From: Myxococcota bacterium
GTDB lineage: Bacteria; Myxococcota_A; UBA796; UBA9615; JAKLKC01
Length of the DNA: 64,000 nt
NCBI GenBank assembly: GCA_023150875.1
Contig: JAKLKC010000027.1
Span: 18,348 to 82,347, forward strand
Direction: 5' to 3'
Part shown: positions 62,812 through 64,000 of the stretch, piece by piece
Position numbering within the stretch: the stretch's first letter is position 1
How the letters are laid out: the number at the start of each line of letters is the position of its first letter
Program-made: the position numbers and the translations under genes
Notes under the pieces: model-generated
The model's input: only the letters and a program-made list of their open reading frames with translations
Database searches by the model: none
Told to the model about the DNA's origin: nothing

Positions 62812-63465
62812 ATGCCTCGCCTCGAGTACCTGTTCCTCGCCTCCATCATCGCCGTGGCGGCGGGCTGCGCCCCCGATCCGGCGGCCGACAAGCCCGCCGC
62901 GGTCGTCGCCGACGTCGCTCCGCCCCCCGCGGACGCCGCCCCTGCTCCCGCCGCCTCCGCTCCCCGCGCCGGCTGGACCCTCGTCGCCGGGGAGAGCAAG
63001 GTGGGCTTCCTGGCCTCGAAGGTGACCAAGAGCCACGAGGGGAGCTTCTCGGACCTGACCGGAGGGCTCGACTGGTCCGGTCGCCCCGAGGGGTCCACGG
63101 TGCGCTTCGCCGTGCCCCTGGCGACGGTCAAGACCGACTCCGAGCGGCTCGACAAGCACCTGCGGTCTCCGGACTTCTTCGACGTGGAACGGTTCCCGGA
63201 GGCGACGTTCGATTCCACCGCCATCGTCCCCGCGGCCGGCGGTGGTGGGCGATACGACGTCACGGGCAACCTCGCCCTGCACGGCGTGACGAAGCAGGTC
63301 ACCTTCCCGGCGACCATCGTCCAGGAGGGGAGCACCGTGCGCGGGCGGGCGGAGTTCTCCATCAACCGCAAGGAGTTCGGCATCGCCTACCCCGGCAAGC
63401 CCGACGACCTGATCCGGGACGATGTCGTGCTCAAGCTGGACGTCGCATGGAGGGCCCCGGGCTGA
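62812..63465 (+). CDS. YceI-family lipoprotein
   Basis: Lipobox VAAGC; VGFLASKVTKSHEGSFSDLTG, LRSPDFFDVERFPEATFDST, GNLALHGVTKQVTFPATI. Confidence 0.93.
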   Translation: MPRLEYLFLASIIAVAAGCAPDPAADKPAAVVADVAPPPADAAPAPAASAPRAGWTLVAGESKVGFLASKVTKSHEGSFSDLTGGLDWSGRPEGSTVRFAVPLATVKTDSERLDKHLRSPDFFDVERFPEATFDSTAIVPAAGGGGRYDVTGNLALHGVTKQVTFPATIVQEGSTVRGRAEFSINRKEFGIAYPGKPDDLIRDDVVLKLDVAWRAPG

Positions 63466-63501
63466 GAGGGCGGTTCACCGCATGCCTGTCGGCCCGGGCC
63501 C

Positions 63502-63522
63502 CAACCGGAGCAGCTCGGGTTG
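63502..63522. terminator. Hairpin CAACCGGAGC-A-GCTCGGGTTG downstream of the YceI gene (no clear T-tract)
   Basis: 21-nt near-perfect palindrome with one G-G mismatch, 36 nt after the stop codon. Confidence 0.35.
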
Positions 63523-63823
63523 GGTTCCGTGCCCGAGCCCTTGCCCGGTGCGTCCGGGACAGCATCCCGCTCACGGGCCTGCAGGAATCGCCTGGGTGGG
63601 CCAGTGCCGTTGGATGGCAACCGGATAGGCATGGTTCACCGCGTCCTCCGGTGGCGTTGGGGCTCTCCGTTCGCTCTCGTCTCGGATGCACCCATACGAA
63701 AAGCGCACGGGACCTCTTGCGCTGAACGGGCGTGCAGTATATCTTGGCGTTCCGCTCGGGCGCCGCGAAGGTGCTCAGGGCGCCCCCCAATCCCGGGGGG
63801 CGGACCATGGAGAGGGAGTTCCC

Positions 63824-63994
63824 GTGACCCACGCCGTCAAGCCGATCCCCGAGGGATACCACACCGTCACCCCCCACATCGTCGTCCGGGGCGCCGAGGA
63901 GGCCATCGCGTTCTACGCTCGGGTGCTCGGCGTCAACTACATTCACCCACCAACGACAATTACACTTCCCCATCCGGGAGCCCGTTCCGGCTGA
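63824..63994 (+). pseudogene. VOC/glyoxalase-family protein N-terminus, apparently truncated
   Basis: VTHAVKPIPEGYHTVTPHIVVRGAEEAIAFYARVLGV matches VOC N-termini, then diverges into an AT-richer tail and stops. Confidence 0.5.
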
Positions 63995-64000
63995 GAGGTG

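Overview
A roughly 64 kb, very GC-rich, gene-dense chromosomal window. The Asp-rich linkers, MopE-like motif, FG-GAP/CRTAC1 proteins and a MYXO-CTERM-like tail suggest a Myxococcota/Deltaproteobacteria-type genome (inference). It encodes the C-terminus of AceK, an SdhCAB operon, a VAO-family flavoprotein, a DsbA-like lipoprotein, Lon, a PilB-type ATPase with a C-terminal REC domain, several two-component systems (histidine kinases, a REC-HD-GYP protein, a receiver), TreY, a surface-glycoconjugate-like cluster (GT2, AlkP-superfamily, radical SAM, B12-radical SAM-GT2 fusion, SDR epimerases), a RimK/RLAN-GNAT pair, a GT2-TsaE fusion, cysteine desulfurase, YgfZ, M61 and M28 peptidases, PlsC and YceI. 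The strongest finding is an unannotated selenoprotein candidate at 21490..23361. An in-frame TGA (23017-23019) replaces the first Cys of a redoxin CxxC motif (TTW-U-PTCG). It is followed 17 nt later by a perfect 8-bp stem with a GGC loop that fits a bacterial SECIS, and the reading frame then continues 114 codons through the rest of the thioredoxin fold. Other notable items are a 182-bp MITE-like palindrome with 16-bp terminal inverted repeats and TTA duplications landing on a receiver-gene stop codon, a dispersed 29-nt GTCAGGCACC repeat, an operator-like palindrome upstream of lon, unusual domain fusions, and a frameshifted SDR gene. Everything was read by eye; no database search was run.
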